Shown piece by piece: positions 48,704 through 60,058 of a stretch of 64,000 bases of DNA. Positions within the stretch are counted from its first letter, which is position 1. Every line of letters begins with the position of its first letter. Both the position numbers and the translations under genes were made by a program. The stretch lies in the NCBI GenBank assembly GCA_033239005.1, contig BSQZ01000037.1:1472501-1536500 (forward strand). Direction: 5' to 3'. Source of the DNA: Lamellibrachia satsuma. Taxonomy: Eukaryota; Annelida; Polychaeta; Sabellida; Siboglinidae. The notes under the pieces were generated by a model that made no database searches, was not told the DNA's origin, and saw only the letters and a list, made by a program, of their open reading frames with translations.

Positions 48704-51690
48704 TTTAAACTAGAAGTGCAGGGGGGTTACCTAGAGGTGTCTCAAGCAGAACAAGAGACCACTAGCACAGATAAACCAATATCAAATCATCCGAAAAACA
48801 TCTCTGAAAAAGGTTATAGATGCGTATGTTTAAATGCAAGGAGCATAGTAAATAAGAAAAACGAATTAAACATTATGGTAGAAGATATTGACCCTCACAT
48901 AATTGGTATAACTGAATCATGGGCCAACATAGATATAACAGATGCTGAATTAGGACTGACAGGATACGTAATGTTTAGGAAAGATCGAATAGGAAGAAGG
49001 GGCGGGGGAGTTATTTTATATGTTAAAGAATCTATTCAGGCTTATGAAATGAAACTAGAAAGGGAAGCAGATTGCGATGAAGCTGTTTGGTGCAAAATTG
49101 TTTCAGGAAATTCAAAATTAACTGTTGGATTAGTTTACCGAAGTCCAAACATAAACGAAGAGGACAACACAAAAATAAAAAACGCTATAAAGGAAGTTAG
49201 TAAAGGGGAATGTATCATAATGGGAGATTTTAACCATGGACACATACAATGGAATTCTCTAGAGAGCACAGGGATTGAGGATCAACAATTTCTATGTTTA
49301 ATCCAGGATAGCTTTCTTACTCAGCACATACTAGAACCAACCAGGGGAGAAAATGTATTAGATATAGTTTTGTCATCACAAAAAGAATTAGTGGACAATG
49401 TAAAAATATTTGAACCATTGGGTAATAGTGACCATAATCAAATACATTTTGACATCAATGTAAAATCAGAAAGTAAAAATAAGAAAACGTACCAGAGAAA
49501 CTTCCACAAAGGTAACTACAAAGATATGAGAAAATACTTAGCACAGCTAGATTGGAATAACATGCTGATGAATAAGACTGCAATTGAATGTTGGAATATT
49601 CCAAAATATGAAATTGAGAGTATCATTGACAAATTTGTTCCCTTCCGAAAACAAGGAAAACGGTGTAGAAAGAAACACGTGTCAAAAGAGGCAATTAGAA
49701 AAATAATGCTAAAACAAACTATGTGGAGGGTTTATAGGCGTACCAGAAAGGAAGAAGACTATGCAAAATACAAAGAGGCACTTAATGCAGCTACAACTGA
49801 AATCAGACAATCTAAAAGAAGCTATGAGCAAAAACTGGCATGTAACATAAAAACTGACAGCAAGAGTTTTTATGCATATGTTAGGAGTAAACAAAACGTA
49901 CAAGACAAGGTTGGACCTCTAGAAGACAGTGCTGGAAATATAATATCACAGGGGTTTTTAATGGCGGAAGACCTAAATGGTTACTTCAGTTCAGTGTTTA
50001 CAAAAGAAGATATTAGTTCATTACCAGTTGCTGATGCTAAATTTCAGGGGACTAAATCTGACTATTTAGGACCGTTAGTTGTAACTCCAGAATTGGTAGC
50101 TAGGAAAATAAAGGCAATGAAGGATAACAAATCACCGGGAGTGGATGGGATTCCTCCAAAATTACTAATGGAAACAGTAGGTCAAATCAGTATACCACTT
50201 GCAAGAGTATTCAACTTGTCATTAAAAGAGGGAGTTGTTCCGTTTGAATGGAAAGAAGCAAACATCATACCATTATTTAAAAAGGGTTCGAGAAATAAGT
50301 CAGAGAATTACAGACCAGTGAGTTTAACGTCAGTGATTTGTAAATTATTAGAAATGTTAATTAAAGACCATATGGTGGACTTCCTCGTTAAGCATAAATT
50401 ATTAAATTCATCTCAACATGGATTCCTTAAAGCGAGGTCATGCTTAACAAATGTGTTATGTTTTTTGGAAGAAATCACTAAGTGGATAGACGAGGGATCG
50501 CCAGTAGATATTATCTACTTAGATTTTCAGAAAGCTTTTGACAAAGTGCCACATCAAAGATTGCTACTTAAATTAAAAGCCCATGGTATCGGGGATAGCA
50601 TAACTGACTGGATAGAACAATGGCTGACTGACAGAAGACAACGAGTTGTAGTAGATGGCGAAGTTTCAAATTGGAAATCGGTTTTGAGTGGGGTACCTCA
50701 AGGATCAGTATTAGGACCTATATTATTCTTAATTTATATCAATGACTTGGACGACAGTATAACAAGTAACGTACTGAAATTTGCGGACGACACAAAACTG
50801 TTTAGAAAGGTTAATACTGATGGTGATAAACAACATTTACAAAACGATCTAGACAGATTAGTGAAATGGTCTGAGAAATGGCAGATGCTGTTCAATTTTG
50901 GGAAATGTAAATGCCTACATACAGGACATGGGAACTTGAATGTAAACTATAAAATGGGAGCTACTGTTCTTGGTACTACTGTAAAAGAAAAGGACTTAGG
51001 AGTTACAATAAGCGCTGATATGAAAGTTTCAGAGCAGTGTGGTATTGCAGCTTCAAAGGGTAATCAAATTCTTGGATTGATTAGAAGAAACATAACATAC
51101 AAGGGAAAAAAGTTAATTATACCTCTTTATAAAGCAATAGTTAGACCTCATTTAGAATACTGTATACAAGCATGGAGACCATATCGTAAGAAGGATATAG
51201 ATACGCTTGAACGCATACAAAGGAGAGCAACTAAAATGATTCCAGAACTTAGAGACCTTAGTTATGAAGAACGCCTGAAAGAATGAGGTTTAACAACTCT
51301 AGAGACAAGGAGGTTAAGAGGAGATCAGATTAAAATTTTTAAGATATTGAATGGGTATGAAAATATTGATAGAAATATGTTTTTCTCACTCAAGAAGGAT
51401 AGCAGAACTAGAGGACATGAGGTAAAATTAGTAAAGGATCAATGTAGATTGGACATCAGGAAGCACTCGTTCTCACAGAGGACAGTAAATGAATGGAACA
51501 AACTGTCTACAGATTGTGTAACTGCTAGCAGCGTGAATATGTTTAAAAACAAGGTTGACACATATATCAGGAGGGCGGGTTATAAGTAGGTGAACATTGT
51601 TGGACTCTCGATAAGCCAATGGCTTCCTTGTCCACTTGCCATCTGGGCCTTTGGCTTGGATGGCAAATCTTGTTAAATCTTGTTAAATCA
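48704..51690 (+). mobile_element. CR1-type LINE, 5'-truncated, best-preserved ORF2
   Basis: Similarity to the other CR1 copies begins at tttaaactagaag (48,704), the codons that end ORF1 in the copy at 35,902. Truncation therefore removed ORF1 almost exactly. The 3' end carries about two ATCTTGTTAA units (51,668-51,687). CR1 elements characteristically end in a short tandem repeat instead of poly(A). Confidence 0.85.
48716..51589 (+). pseudogene. CR1 ORF2: APE endonuclease and reverse transcriptase, one stop
   Basis: The frame is open for 856 codons, then has a TGA at 51,284-51,286 where sister copies have TGT, and continues in the same frame to 51,589. It has no ATG near its beginning: the frame at 48,716 opens with GTG. 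Endonuclease residues 36-250 include CLNARSIVN, ITESWA (Glu67), IMGDFNHGHIQW (Asp171, Asn173) and LGNSDHNQIHF (Asp239, His240). RT residues about 455-720 include YLDFQKAFDKVPH, SGVPQGSVLGPILF and LKFADDTKLF (FADD at 689-692). The C-terminal part has VRPHLEYC and ERIQRRATKMIPEL. A single substitution separates it from a continuous protein of about 957 codons, so it is a young copy. Confidence 0.9.
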
Positions 51691-51783
51691 ATCATAACTC
51701 AATAATCACGATGACTCTTCGTTATTTTATGTCATTCGTGGACATCGTTCCACTTTTTATATATGTCACCATGGGTGAGGTTA

Positions 51784-51866
<83 letters not shown>
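51784..51866. repeat. (TA)n microsatellite
   Basis: An 83-bp pure TA run between the CR1 tail region and the satellite. Confidence 0.95.
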
Positions 51867-51868
<2 letters not shown>

Positions 51869-51889
51869 TTTACATTGACACGCACCCAG

Positions 51890-52590
51890 TTTATGCGTCT
51901 CCATGGGCGGTGATCCCATAACGGTCCATGATGACACTTTACGTGTTTGCGGGCTCTCCCCCAATGCTGGTGGTGACGATGTAGCGTTTATGTCGCTGTA
52001 CCCGTTGTTCTTCCAATTGAAGATGGTTCCAAAGTTGTGTCACCAGGTTCATTGTTCGATTTCATAATAATGTTGTCATTTAGTGTTGCTATTATTAACA
52101 GTGACACAACGTCTCATTGTGATGACACTTTAATTACTATCGTGGTTGGTGACCCCTTAATTAACTACGTTTGCAATTCTTACATTGATGTACTATCGTG
52201 GGCGGTGTCCCCTAACTAACTATGATTACAACTTTACATTGAGGTACTATCGTGTGCGGTGTACCCTAGCTAACTATCATTATAATGTTGCATTGATGTA
52301 CTATCATGGGCGGTGTCCCCTATCTAACTGTCATTATAATGTTGCATTGATGTACTATCGTGGGCGGTGTCCCCTAACTAACTGTCATTATAATGTCGCA
52401 TTGATGTACTATCGCGGGCGGTGTCCCCTAACTAACTGCCATTACAATGTTGCATTGATGTACTATCGCGGGCGGTGTCCCCTAACTAACTGCCATTATA
52501 ATGTTGCATTGATGTACTATCGTGGGCGGTGTACCCTAACTAACTGTCATTATAATGTTGCATTGATGTACTATCGTGGGCGGTGTCTCC
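51890..52590 (+). repeat. 54-bp satellite, left block
   Basis: Diverged units begin near 51,900. Regular 54-bp units run from about 52,185 to 52,590, each with gtgggcggtgtcccctaac, a taactgtcattataatg-type middle and gcattgatgtactatc. Since 54 is a multiple of 3 the array has an open frame of 18-residue repeats (YYRGRCPLTNCHYNVALM), which I regard as accidental. The array is cut by transposon copy B at 52,591. Confidence 0.9.
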
Positions 52591-53987
52591 TACACTCTAA
52601 AAACAGATTGGTTGAGAAAACGACCAATCTAATTGGTTGGCCCAATATTGGTTATATATTGGTTGTTTTAACCAATATATTGGTCAACTAGTGACCAATA
52701 CGTTGGTTGTCCGGTAACCAATCACATTGGTTAGGCCTACAACCAATTGTTTTATGCATTATTGTTGCCTTATGCCATGCTTATTGTGCAGTACAGCAAC
52801 TTCAGACGCTGTATTAGTACATTAGATTAGTAATATCATTGTTTGGCCCAATATCGGTTGGCTTAACCAATACATTGGTCAACTAGTGACCATTATTTTG
52901 GTTGTCCGGTAACCAATCACATTGGTTAGGCCTACAACCAATCTTTGGTTATTATTGTTGCCTGATGTCTTCCTTATTGTGCAGCACAGCAACTTAAACC
53001 GCTGTATTAGTACTTTGTGAATCCCATAATAAAACAACTAAACAATCCAAGCAGTTTCAGTTAAATACTAGGTGACTACATTCGCTGAGTGGCAGTGGTC
53101 ACGTGAGATGCAGGCAACTTCCTTTTCACAGCATGACTTTGAACTGACGAGGCCACCGCGTAGACACTTGGTAAGTGTCAAATAGTTTCTTAACCAAAAG
53201 TTTGTTTATATTATATAATTTTGGCATGATATGGTATATAAAGGAATATGCTATTATTTGATGTAACTTTAATGTAATGTATTAGTATATATTCATACAT
53301 ATTACTAGTTTTATTCCCAGGTGTGTGACCTTGTATGTGTTTAGTGATGGAGACAGGCCAAGCCCGCACGTATCAGTTTTCATATAGAGCTGGAAGCAGT
53401 ACTAGGATTTCTTGATGAAATATACCAGATCTTTGTTTATAATCATAAGGAGTTAGTAACTCTCTGTTAGCCAGTGTACATCTTGCTCTATGTTAAATGT
53501 AAAATGCGGAGTTGTAAGTAGTTAGTAAAGTTAGTTAGCAAAGCTTTAATGGAATGTTTGAAACTGATATATCCTGTGTTTGACTGTGGAATGCAGAAAT
53601 GACAAATTACCCAGTGACCAGCTCAAGCCAGCGGGGTGGTTCATAGCAACAGCCATACTCCACTAGATGGCAGACAGCAGTCAGTGTTAATGACTTTCAA
53701 TGATAGTCTACATGTACCAGCCAGCAAGATTTAACAAACTCAAATTGCTTCTTGTAGCTGTTTATTAGCTGTTACATACTATGTCATACATTCTTAGTAA
53801 AGTAAACGCGTGTAGTGAACTACATAAATACAATGGTATTGAGTCACTGTGGACTTGTGCAGCTGTGTTGCTATTTTCTATATAACGGGTAGTTTGAGTA
53901 TTTAGACCTACTTGATGTCTACCAATTAGTACATTATATTGATTAATATATTTGTTAATATTTTTGTAGTTTCACCAGTCATCACTG

Positions 53988-54597
53988 ATGGACAATTATG
54001 TGGAAGACAAGATGGCCGATTGGGGAATGCATCACATGATTGAGACATTCAGGGGTAAGTTTAAATATTAACTTTTTTGTTCAAATCCACTGTAGTCACC
54101 AGTCTGGCTATTTGACACTTCTCACTGGAGTACACATGGCGTGTCTATCTTCGCAGCATATGCCACATCCGTAATCAAAAACATTACTAACTTAGTAATT
54201 ATAAATGAATATATAAATAAATGTACACATAATGTACTGGAATGTCGTCATGCTTCAGCGTATTATACTCCGTGTTCCTTGCTTATTACAGAGTGGGACA
54301 TACCTTGCTGCCTACCTAAGAAAGAGATGAGAGGAGAAGTGAGGAATGACTCGGCAACCTCAAATCCTCGCTCTTTGTGACACTATATTGGCGGCCAAGG
54401 AGCTATTCCTCCTCTGTGAGGATGTGCTCTATGAGGTGGACTTTTTGGTGAAAGGTCTTCTTTATATTCAATGCAGAGTACCCCGCTGAGGCAGCAGACG
54501 TGTGGACATTCGTACAGAAGGGGCTTTTCAACATCACCACGCCATATGACGTGGTCACACCAAGAGAGATGGAACTTCTCGGCCACATTAAATGTTA
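53988..54597 (+). pseudogene. Accessory ORF remnant in copy B
   Basis: The first exon (MDNYVEDKMADWGMHHMIET) with its gtaagt donor is preserved. The later exon has an internal deletion after FLVK that shifts the frame (the KAVDICF segment is lost), and it ends at the deletion that removed the transposase. This copy alone retains the segment encoding PQILALCDTILAAKELF. Confidence 0.55.
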
Positions 54598-55027
54598 GGA
54601 CTAGAAATACGAAGCTGACATTGTTGTGTTTTTAGTTGTCATCAAGCTGCCCGTCTGCTCTATGTGCATTGTACTTGGTTAGTTAGTAATTGCAACAGAC
54701 AACGAACAGAGTCATGCGCTGCATGCCAGTTATTTGCCCTTACAAATGTGTACTCGTAATGTGTACTTTTGTGTGTACTAGAAAACTGAAATCAAGATCA
54801 CAGTGTGACGTCTCTTGAATTATTTCATGTAACACAATTAACAATTTACATTGTGCATATGTCACACGACACATTTTTATACTTTCATGACCTTGAGGGT
54901 TACTAGTACATTGACTAGACGCCAGTTTGAGCTATTCTATCATTTGCCTTTGTTTGCATTGATTTTTTATTGGCTTTAGTTCTATATCGTTCACCCGTAG
55001 TTTATAATGTATTGTATTTTATGTTAA

Positions 55028-56075
55028 AACCTTTAGAAACCGGTCGCGCGATATATCGCGCGACGGCATAGGGATGGTCATATGTGGTCTGTTGCGGTAA
55101 TTTCATTGCTCTGGTAGAGGGGTGTAGGAGATAGATCAATAGAGCAATAGCCTAGGCATTCCCTGTAGTAATGGCGTCGAATATGTTTTGATATTAGTGT
55201 TGTTATAGCGTTTTGAAGATTGCTGTTGATAATTTGTGTTCCGCCGTAAAAGTAAGTAATGGCGCTGCGATCGCGCTTGATCGCAGATCCACTCGAGGTG
55301 CTTCGAATTATTGATGATATGGAAGATAGTGAATTATCGAATGAAGATGACAGCGAGACTGACGAAGAAGCCGAAATATCGCTCGCTGTGACGCCTGTTC
55401 ATTCGGACAGTGAGACTGAAACGATTGATTCGATCGATCCAGTCCCGAGTGGAAGTGGAGTGGTTTCGACAGTTGTAGCTGCTGCTACCAGTGGTAATCT
55501 TCATCCTGAAAGCAGCAGTGACACTGACAGCTACAGTGAACAACAGCAAGGTGTGGCTAGACTGACTAGGTCTAAGGCCAGGGCAACGGGAACGACAGGC
55601 AGGCCCAGGGCCAGGCGAGGTAGGGCTACCGCTTCAAAGTCAAGACGTGGACGTGACCGGTCCCCTATTCACAGAGGGCGTGGTCGTGGACATGGCAGGC
55701 CTGTGGCTAGGCCTACAGTTCTTACTTTGTATAGAACAGGAAACAATGAAGATATTTTCTTCAAACTTTGCATCTCTGTGTAGTTTTTAGTGCAGTTTCT
55801 GAATATGTAAACAGTTTTCATATGTGAGTAGTATTTTTTTTATTGTCTAATAAATGTGATGATGTTTCGCCAGCGATAATGATTGTCAGCCATTTTGAAT
55901 AAAGTGTGATGTCTGACAACTTATAAACACAACTATTTCACTGTGACTGAATTCTTGAGGATATTACCTTTCCAAAAATGTATACATGTGTATTGAAATT
56001 CTTTATAGTAATGAAATTACATGCGTTTAAAGAATAGCATAGCAATTTCTTGAAAAAAATCCGGGTCTCTAAAGG
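55028..56075 (+). mobile_element. piggyBac-like element nested in copy B
   Basis: A 1,048-bp insertion absent from the matching place in copy A (about 47,471). It is flanked on both sides by TTAA (55,024-55,027 and 56,076-56,079), the hallmark target site of piggyBac elements. The ends form a short imperfect inverted repeat (aacctttagaaaccgg and ccgggtctctaaagg). A 20-bp perfect palindrome (55,044-55,063, tcgcgcgata and its complement) lies just inside the left end. A single ORF is present and the catalytic transposase core is absent, so it is probably non-autonomous. Confidence 0.75.
55259..55783 (+). CDS. Acidic/basic ORF of the piggyBac-like element
   Basis: A 174-residue open frame starting MALRSRLIADPLEVLRIIDD. 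Residues 20-60 are rich in Asp, Glu and Ser. Residues 100-155 are rich in Arg, Gly and Lys (RGRATASKSRRGRDRSP; HRGRGRGHGRP). PiggyBac transposases typically start with an acidic, disordered N-terminus, so this may be the N-terminal part of a transposase whose DDD core was lost by internal deletion, with a basic tail. No catalytic residues or Cys-rich domain can be seen. The stop is followed by aataaa-containing sequence near 55,848. Confidence 0.5.
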   Translation: MALRSRLIADPLEVLRIIDDMEDSELSNEDDSETDEEAEISLAVTPVHSDSETETIDSIDPVPSGSGVVSTVVAAATSGNLHPESSSDTDSYSEQQQGVARLTRSKARATGTTGRPRARRGRATASKSRRGRDRSPIHRGRGRGHGRPVARPTVLTLYRTGNNEDIFFKLCISV

Positions 56076-56373
56076 TTAAATGATTTAATGTCCTGAAATT
56101 AAATGCATGCAGTGATAGTAGAATGAACTCTAGCTTGTCTATTGCATTGCCTAAATGGTATATTGTATTAATTCCACATAATTGGTCCTATTCTAGACAA
56201 CCAATCAATTGGTCATATTCCAACCAATATAATTGGTCCTAGCCTAACCAATTTACATTGGTTGCTACATGACCTAGATATATTAACCAATAACTTGGTT
56301 AAATTTACCAACATATGTTGGTTACTATTCTAACCAATATGGATTGGTTAAAAAGTTAACCATAAAAAATTGT

Positions 56374-56400
56374 TAATGCAACATTATAATGACCGTTAGA
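56374..56400 (-). repeat. Inverted satellite remnant between copies B and C
   Basis: The short stretch taatgcaacattataatgac plus cgttaga is the reverse complement of the satellite middle (ctaac-gtcattataatgttgcatta). It lies in the opposite orientation to both satellite blocks and marks the junction of the inverted transposon pair. Confidence 0.8.
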
Positions 56401-57489
56401 TACACTCTAAAAACAGATTGGCTAAAATGACCAGGATATTGGTCAAATTCAACCAATGTGGTTGGTAGATATGTGTCCAACCAATCTCTTGGTTAAGACA
56501 ACCAATTTTTTATGGTTAACTTTTTAACCAATCCATATTGGTTAGAATAGTAACCAACATATGTTGGTCAATTTAACCAAGTTATTGGTTAATCTATCTA
56601 GGTCATGTAGCAACCAATGTAAATTGGTTAGGCTAGGACCATTTATATTGGTTGGAATATGACCAATTGATTGATTGGAATAGGGTCAATTATATTGGTT
56701 GGAATATGAGAAAGTGATTGGTTATCTAGAATAGGACCAATTATGTGGAATTAATACAATATACCATTTAGGCAATGCAATAGACAACAAGCTACAGTTC
56801 ATTCTACTATCACTGCATGCATTTAATTTCAGGAACATCATGTCAGTTTTTTCCACAAAGTTGTCAGTGCAAGTCGGTGAAAAAACATGTAATATGACGG
56901 CATTGTACCGAGACATTAAATCATTTAACATAACATACAATACATTATAAACTACAGGTGAACGATATAGAGCTAAAGCCAATAAAAAATCAATGCAAAC
57001 AAAGGCATTTGATAGAGTAGCTCAAACTGGCACGTCCAGTCAATGTACTAGTGACCCTCAAGGTCATGAAAGTATAAAAATGTGTCATGTGACATATGCA
57101 CAATGTAAATTGTTAATTGTGTTACATGAAATAATAAAATACGTAATAATAAGAGACGTCACACTGTGACCTTGATTTCAGTTTTCTAGTACACACAAAA
57201 GTACACATTACGAGTACACATTTGTAAGGGCAAATAACTGGCATGCAATGCATGATTCTATTCGTTGTCTGTTTCAATTACTAACTAACCAAGTACATTG
57301 CACATAGAGCAGACGGGCAGCTTGATGACAACTAAAAACAAAACAATGTCAGCTTCGTATTTCTAGTCCTAACATTTAAGGCCAGGCTAAACCAGTATGG
57401 AAGTCAAAACAAAAATTCCAATATTAATTGTATTTATCAACACAACATGATGTAACTATACAAAACAAAGCATATTTAAATACTTTTTT

Positions 57490-58443
57490 TTAGTAAAGTG
57501 AAATTCTATTTTTAGCATCGTTCTCGGGGTAAATGGGGGGATCAGCACTCGCAACAGTGTGGTAACTCTTGGAATCACCATACCCCAGATACCCTGTGTA
57601 CACAAGTCCATGCTTTTCTTCACTACGCCGAAAGATTTTCAGCATGCCATCTGGCTCCATAGCACCAGCCGAACCATCATGGTTTTTTTTGCACCAGCCC
57701 TTGTGATTTTCATACCATGCGTTGAATTCTGCCTCACTCAGCTTACTGGCCTGTGTTTTGCAAGTATTGCAATAGTTCAATGATACATGGACGTCAACAA
57801 CTTTAGCTGGTCCCCTGGGGTTGACAGAAAGCAGTCGCTACACCATTTTTGCTTTGGAAGCCACGTCTCTGCCACGACCCATCACAAGACACAGTCACAT
57901 TTGTGCATCCAGTACCGTCACGCAATTCATGTGCTGCCCTCCTCATCGATTCACCAGCAACAGAGCGTGTTGCCTCATGAATCTTGTCCTTCGTTTTGTT
58001 CCACATAGTACAGGACACAGGTGGAGGCATGTTCATCTCTTGTTCATCTCTCCGAGGAGACGCACAGCTTGTTGTCGGTTGCGGCCAATGCTAAACATGG
58101 CCATCTCAAATCTGGTGTTGACACTTTCACCATCAGGCTGAGAGTTCAGTTTGTAAGTGTCATGTTTCATGCACTCAAATGACAGAGAACTTCGGAGTCC
58201 AGCAATGTCCTCTGTGACAGAATACACATGATCACCGCAGTTGGGACAAGGGAAAGCACTGACAAAGTTCACCAGATTTCGCACATCTATCAGTCTGTAC
58301 CCATCAAGTTCAGCGACAACACTTCTCTTCTTGGTGTACTGTAGTTTCTATTCAGAAGCACACGGCTTGGCAGTTTCTTTCAATGGCCGTGTATGCTTGT
58401 TGCCATAAAATTTCCGCTTCTTTGTGGGCTTTGCCCGTGGCAT
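57490..58443 (-). pseudogene. Mutator-like transposase, truncated (copy C)
   Basis: It starts at the ATG at 58,443 (MPRAEPTKKRKFYGNKHTRP), has the shared in-frame TAG, the zinc-finger-like FPCPNCGDHVYSV and FECMKHD, then the 11-bp duplication frameshift. Next are VSCDGSWQRRGFQSKN (57,900 region), the shared frame change near 57,810, YCNTCKTQASKLSEAEFNAW, GSAGAMEPDGMLKIF and YLGYGDSKSYHTV. As in copy A it ends before the third catalytic acidic residue. Confidence 0.75.
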
Positions 58444-59405
58444 GATGACACTCGAGTAGTGACGAACCTGGAAAGTAAACAGTGTGATAAATTATTCAGT
58501 TATGCCAAAAGTAATCAAAAGGTAGTGAAATTAGCTTGTATTTATTACATACTAACATCTAAAATCTAAAGTTGAGCAAATGAAGTTGATTGGTCGTGGG
58601 TGATACTGTTATTGTAAGTAAACAGAATGAAAATACAAAAATATTGCAGTTGGCTTGGTCCGTGGCCTCAGCTAAATTATCTGAATAATAACACTACTTT
58701 GATTCTTACATTGACAACATTTTGCAGTAAAAACACCATCAATTAAATGTATTGGAACTATTACAACATGGTCACAGACCTAGACCCCCTAGACAGCCCC
58801 AGTCAGGATACTAGTTAGTCACTTGTCTGACTTAGTGACCTGCCCGGACACCCACCTGCCCCGTCTAGGCTAGTTAGACTGGTAGTGCCATGCCCGTGAC
58901 ATTTTTCATTGCTAATTGAACAAAATATTCATATTAATAATAATTACATCAATCTATACATACCTGAGTCCTGGTGGTGTTTGGTGAAGTGTGGTTGAAT
59001 GTTCACAACATGTAAATATAGGCAAAAACGAACTTATATCACAACAATTTCTCCAGTAGATGCTCACACGCGGTTTCTGAACAGGAAATGAGACCCAGCC
59101 AAAGTGTAGTTCTAAGCTTCTCTGTGATTAGCTAATCCAGGAGCCCTGCGCATGTTGCTGTACAAATAACAACCAATAAAAACCAAGCTTTTACAACATC
59201 TTGCCAACTTTATTAAGGATGCTCTAGGGTCGTTTCTGTACAGTTAGGTAAAACCTAGGTGTAAATTGGTGGAGTAGATCGCAAACAATCTTAATTTTTA
59301 AATTATGCATATTTAATTAGGTAAATATTAAACAACAGGTTATGGATAAAATGCAACTTTTCTAGTATTTATATACTTTATTCAAGTTTGATACTCTGTG
59401 GGTGC

Positions 59406-60058
59406 TTAGAATGATAATGTCAGGTAAAATAAATGAATTAAAAAAATGTATTTTATTAAATTTTTGGGGTTTAGCCTGGCCTTAATGTGGCCGAGAAGTT
59501 TCATCTCTCTTGGTGTGACCACGTCATATGGCGTGGTGATGTTGAAAAGCCCCTTCTGTACGAATGTCCACACGTCTGCTGCCTCAGCGGGGTACTCTGC
59601 ATTGAATATAAAGAAGACCTTGAAGCAGATGTCGACTGCCTTCACCAAAAAGTCCACCTCATAGAGCACATCTTCACAGAGGAGGAATAACTCCTTGGCC
59701 GCCAAGATAGTCTCATCTCTTTCTTAGGTAGGCACCAAGGTATGTCCCACTCTGTTAAAAGCAAGGAACACGGAGTATAATACGCTGAAGCATGACGACA
59801 TTCCAGTACATTATGTGTACATTTATTTATATATTCATTTATAATTACTAAGTTAATAATATTTTTGATTACCGATGTAGCATATGCTTCGAAGATAGAC
59901 ATGCCATTTGTACTCCAGTGAGAAGTGTCAAATAGCCAGACTGGTGACTATAGAACAGAACATAGAAAAAAAAGTTAATACTTAGACTTACCCCTGAATG
60001 TCTCAATCATGTGCTGTATTCCCCAATCGGCCATCTTGTCTTCCACATAATTGTCCAT
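59406..60058 (-). CDS. Accessory ORF of the Mutator-like element (copy C)
   Basis: It has the same structure as 44,374-44,977: exon 1 from 60,058 (MDNYVEDKMADWGIQHMIET), a donor after TFRG, and a terminal open segment (59,705-59,406) with AAKELFLLCEDVLYEVDFLV, KVFFIFNAEYPAEAADVWTF and QKGLFNITTPYDV. Compared with copy A the few differences leave the reading frame intact, so it may still be expressed. Function unknown. Confidence 0.45.

Larger units (their letters stand above)
52593..56373 (+). mobile_element. Mutator-like DNA transposon, copy B (non-autonomous)
   Basis: It has the same left end and subterminal array as copy A. The whole transposase region (counterpart of about 44,945-47,020) is deleted at 54,597. 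A piggyBac-like element is inserted at 55,028-56,075, and about 135 bp of extra sequence lies at 53,687-53,822. Its right terminus is missing: similarity stops near 56,373, about 90 bp short of the expected end. TA precedes the left end at 52,591-52,592. Confidence 0.85.

Noticed and set aside
52185..52691. 168-residue ORF with 18-residue repeats
   Set aside because: It is created by the 54-bp satellite, whose period is a multiple of three. The reading frame starts and ends inside repeats and runs into the transposon end, and no signal peptide or other family feature is present.
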